Assembly (NCBI GenBank): GCA_021791235.1
Contig: JAJYXA010000076.1
Coordinates: forward strand, 1-5,850
Source: Pseudomonadota bacterium
Lineage (GTDB): Bacteria > Pseudomonadota > Gammaproteobacteria > Burkholderiales > Thiobacillaceae
Length of the DNA stretch: 5,850 nucleotides
Reading direction: 5' to 3'
Shown here: in pieces, positions 5,638 to 5,850 of the stretch
How positions within the stretch are numbered: the first letter of the stretch is position 1
Layout: each line of letters opens with the position of its first letter
Made by a program: the position numbers and the translations under genes
The notes under the pieces: model-generated
The model's database searches: none
What the model saw: the letters and a program-made list of their open reading frames with translations, nothing else
Told to the model about the DNA's origin: nothing

Positions 5638-5668
5638 CCTTCCCTGCACCGGGCTGGTGCGAGGAAGG
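5638..5668 (-). terminator. Hairpin just after nirD, possible terminator
   Basis: CCTTCC (5638-5643) pairs with GGAAGG (5663-5668) and GCACC (5646-5650) with GGTGC (5656-5660), separated by a two-base near-mismatch; the loop is five bases. The structure starts five bases after the nirD stop. On the minus strand only a weak TTTT appears, some 25 bases further on, so if it terminates it is not a textbook intrinsic terminator. Its core doubles as the NtrC-type box. Confidence 0.4.
5646..5660. promoter_or_regulatory. NtrC-type enhancer box
   Basis: GCACCGGGCTGGTGC matches the NtrC (NRI) consensus GCACC-N5-GGTGC exactly, with the outer T conserved on one side (5645). It is centred about 130 bases upstream of the predicted sigma-54 start, comparable to the -108 and -140 enhancer sites of enteric glnA. 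A further half-site GGTGCA (minus strand, 5638-5633) lies twelve bases away, next to the palindrome GCACGTGC (5628-5635). Confidence 0.6.
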
Positions 5669-5673
5669 ATGCC

Positions 5674-5850
5674 TCAGGCGGCGACGCGCTCGGCCGCAGT
5701 CAGATCGAGCCACACCCGGCCGTCTTCGACCTTGACGGCGAACTCGCGCGCGCAGCCGTGGTCGGGCGCCACGGCGCAGCCGGAGTCGAGCTCGATATTC
5801 CAGCTGTGCATCGGACAGGTCACTTTTTTTCCATGCACGATGCCCTGCGA
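5674..5850 (-). CDS. nirD: Nitrite reductase [NAD(P)H] small subunit NirD, C-terminal part
   Basis: The last 58 codons of a Rieske-fold protein; the start lies beyond the window edge. The frame reads SQGIVHGKKVTCPMHSWNIE, then LDSGCAVAPDHGCAREFAVK, then VEDGRVWLDLTAAERVAA and TGA. CPMHSW is the second Cys-Pro-x-His cluster motif of the Rieske domain. The following pattern of strand-SG-x-A-x-A-P-D-x-GC and VKVEDGRVWL is typical of NirD. NirD is the small partner of the siroheme enzyme NirB, which reduces nitrite to ammonium in the cytoplasm. A general Rieske ferredoxin is the alternative, but the GxA-PDxGC segment favours NirD. Family members are about 105-120 residues, so about half is seen. 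It points the same way as the downstream ligase operon but is separated by 200 bases with a separate predicted promoter. Confidence 0.85.
   Translation of the reverse strand, partial: SQGIVHGKKVTCPMHSWNIELDSGCAVAPDHGCAREFAVKVEDGRVWLDLTAAERVAA

Noticed and set aside
1..5850. CRISPR arrays, tRNA or rRNA genes, transposase genes
   Set aside because: No regularly spaced repeat array, cloverleaf-like sequence, rRNA-like stretch or transposase motif was seen on either strand.

Overview
The window looks like a chromosomal segment of a GC-rich Gram-negative proteobacterium. A beta-proteobacterium is my best guess, judged from protein style, strong GGAGG-type ribosome binding sites and a sigma-54 type promoter; no marker gene fixes the taxon. 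Two partial genes sit at the edges and five complete genes lie between them.

Left part (+ strand, 1-811): the C-terminal end of a TauE/SafE-type membrane permease, followed 11 bases later by a complete Lrp/AsnC-family regulator, probably one operon. Accessory-looking middle (812-1831): a 399-base gene-free stretch with a 113-bp element bounded by perfect 10-bp inverted repeats and holding two copies of a 32-bp sequence exactly 66 bases apart. Then comes one complete + strand gene of unknown function with visibly lower GC than its surroundings, and a hairpin/T-run between it and the convergent operon.

Right part (- strand, 5473 to 1832): a tightly packed three-gene operon. It encodes a circularly permuted ATP-grasp ligase (COG2308-like), an alpha-E protein (COG2307-like, start overlapping the preceding stop as TGATG) and a third protein whose C-terminal half matches 4-hydroxyphenylpyruvate dioxygenase (HPPD)-type VOC dioxygenases, including the 2-His-1-Glu iron ligands. 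The first two are a known conserved pair, predicted to ligate amino acids or peptides; the HPPD-like partner is the unusual part. Beyond the operon, the window ends inside nirD, the small subunit of NAD(P)H nitrite reductase (- strand).

The 200-base gap between nirD and the operon carries what reads as a complete nitrogen-control promoter for the operon: a perfect GCACC-N5-GGTGC NtrC-type box, an IHF-like site, and a -24/-12 sigma-54 element with exact spacing, in the right order and at plausible distances. Together with the nitrite reductase neighbour, this suggests that the ligase/alpha-E/dioxygenase-like operon is switched on by nitrogen limitation. That regulation and the oxidative partner are the most interesting results here; both are inferences from sequence.
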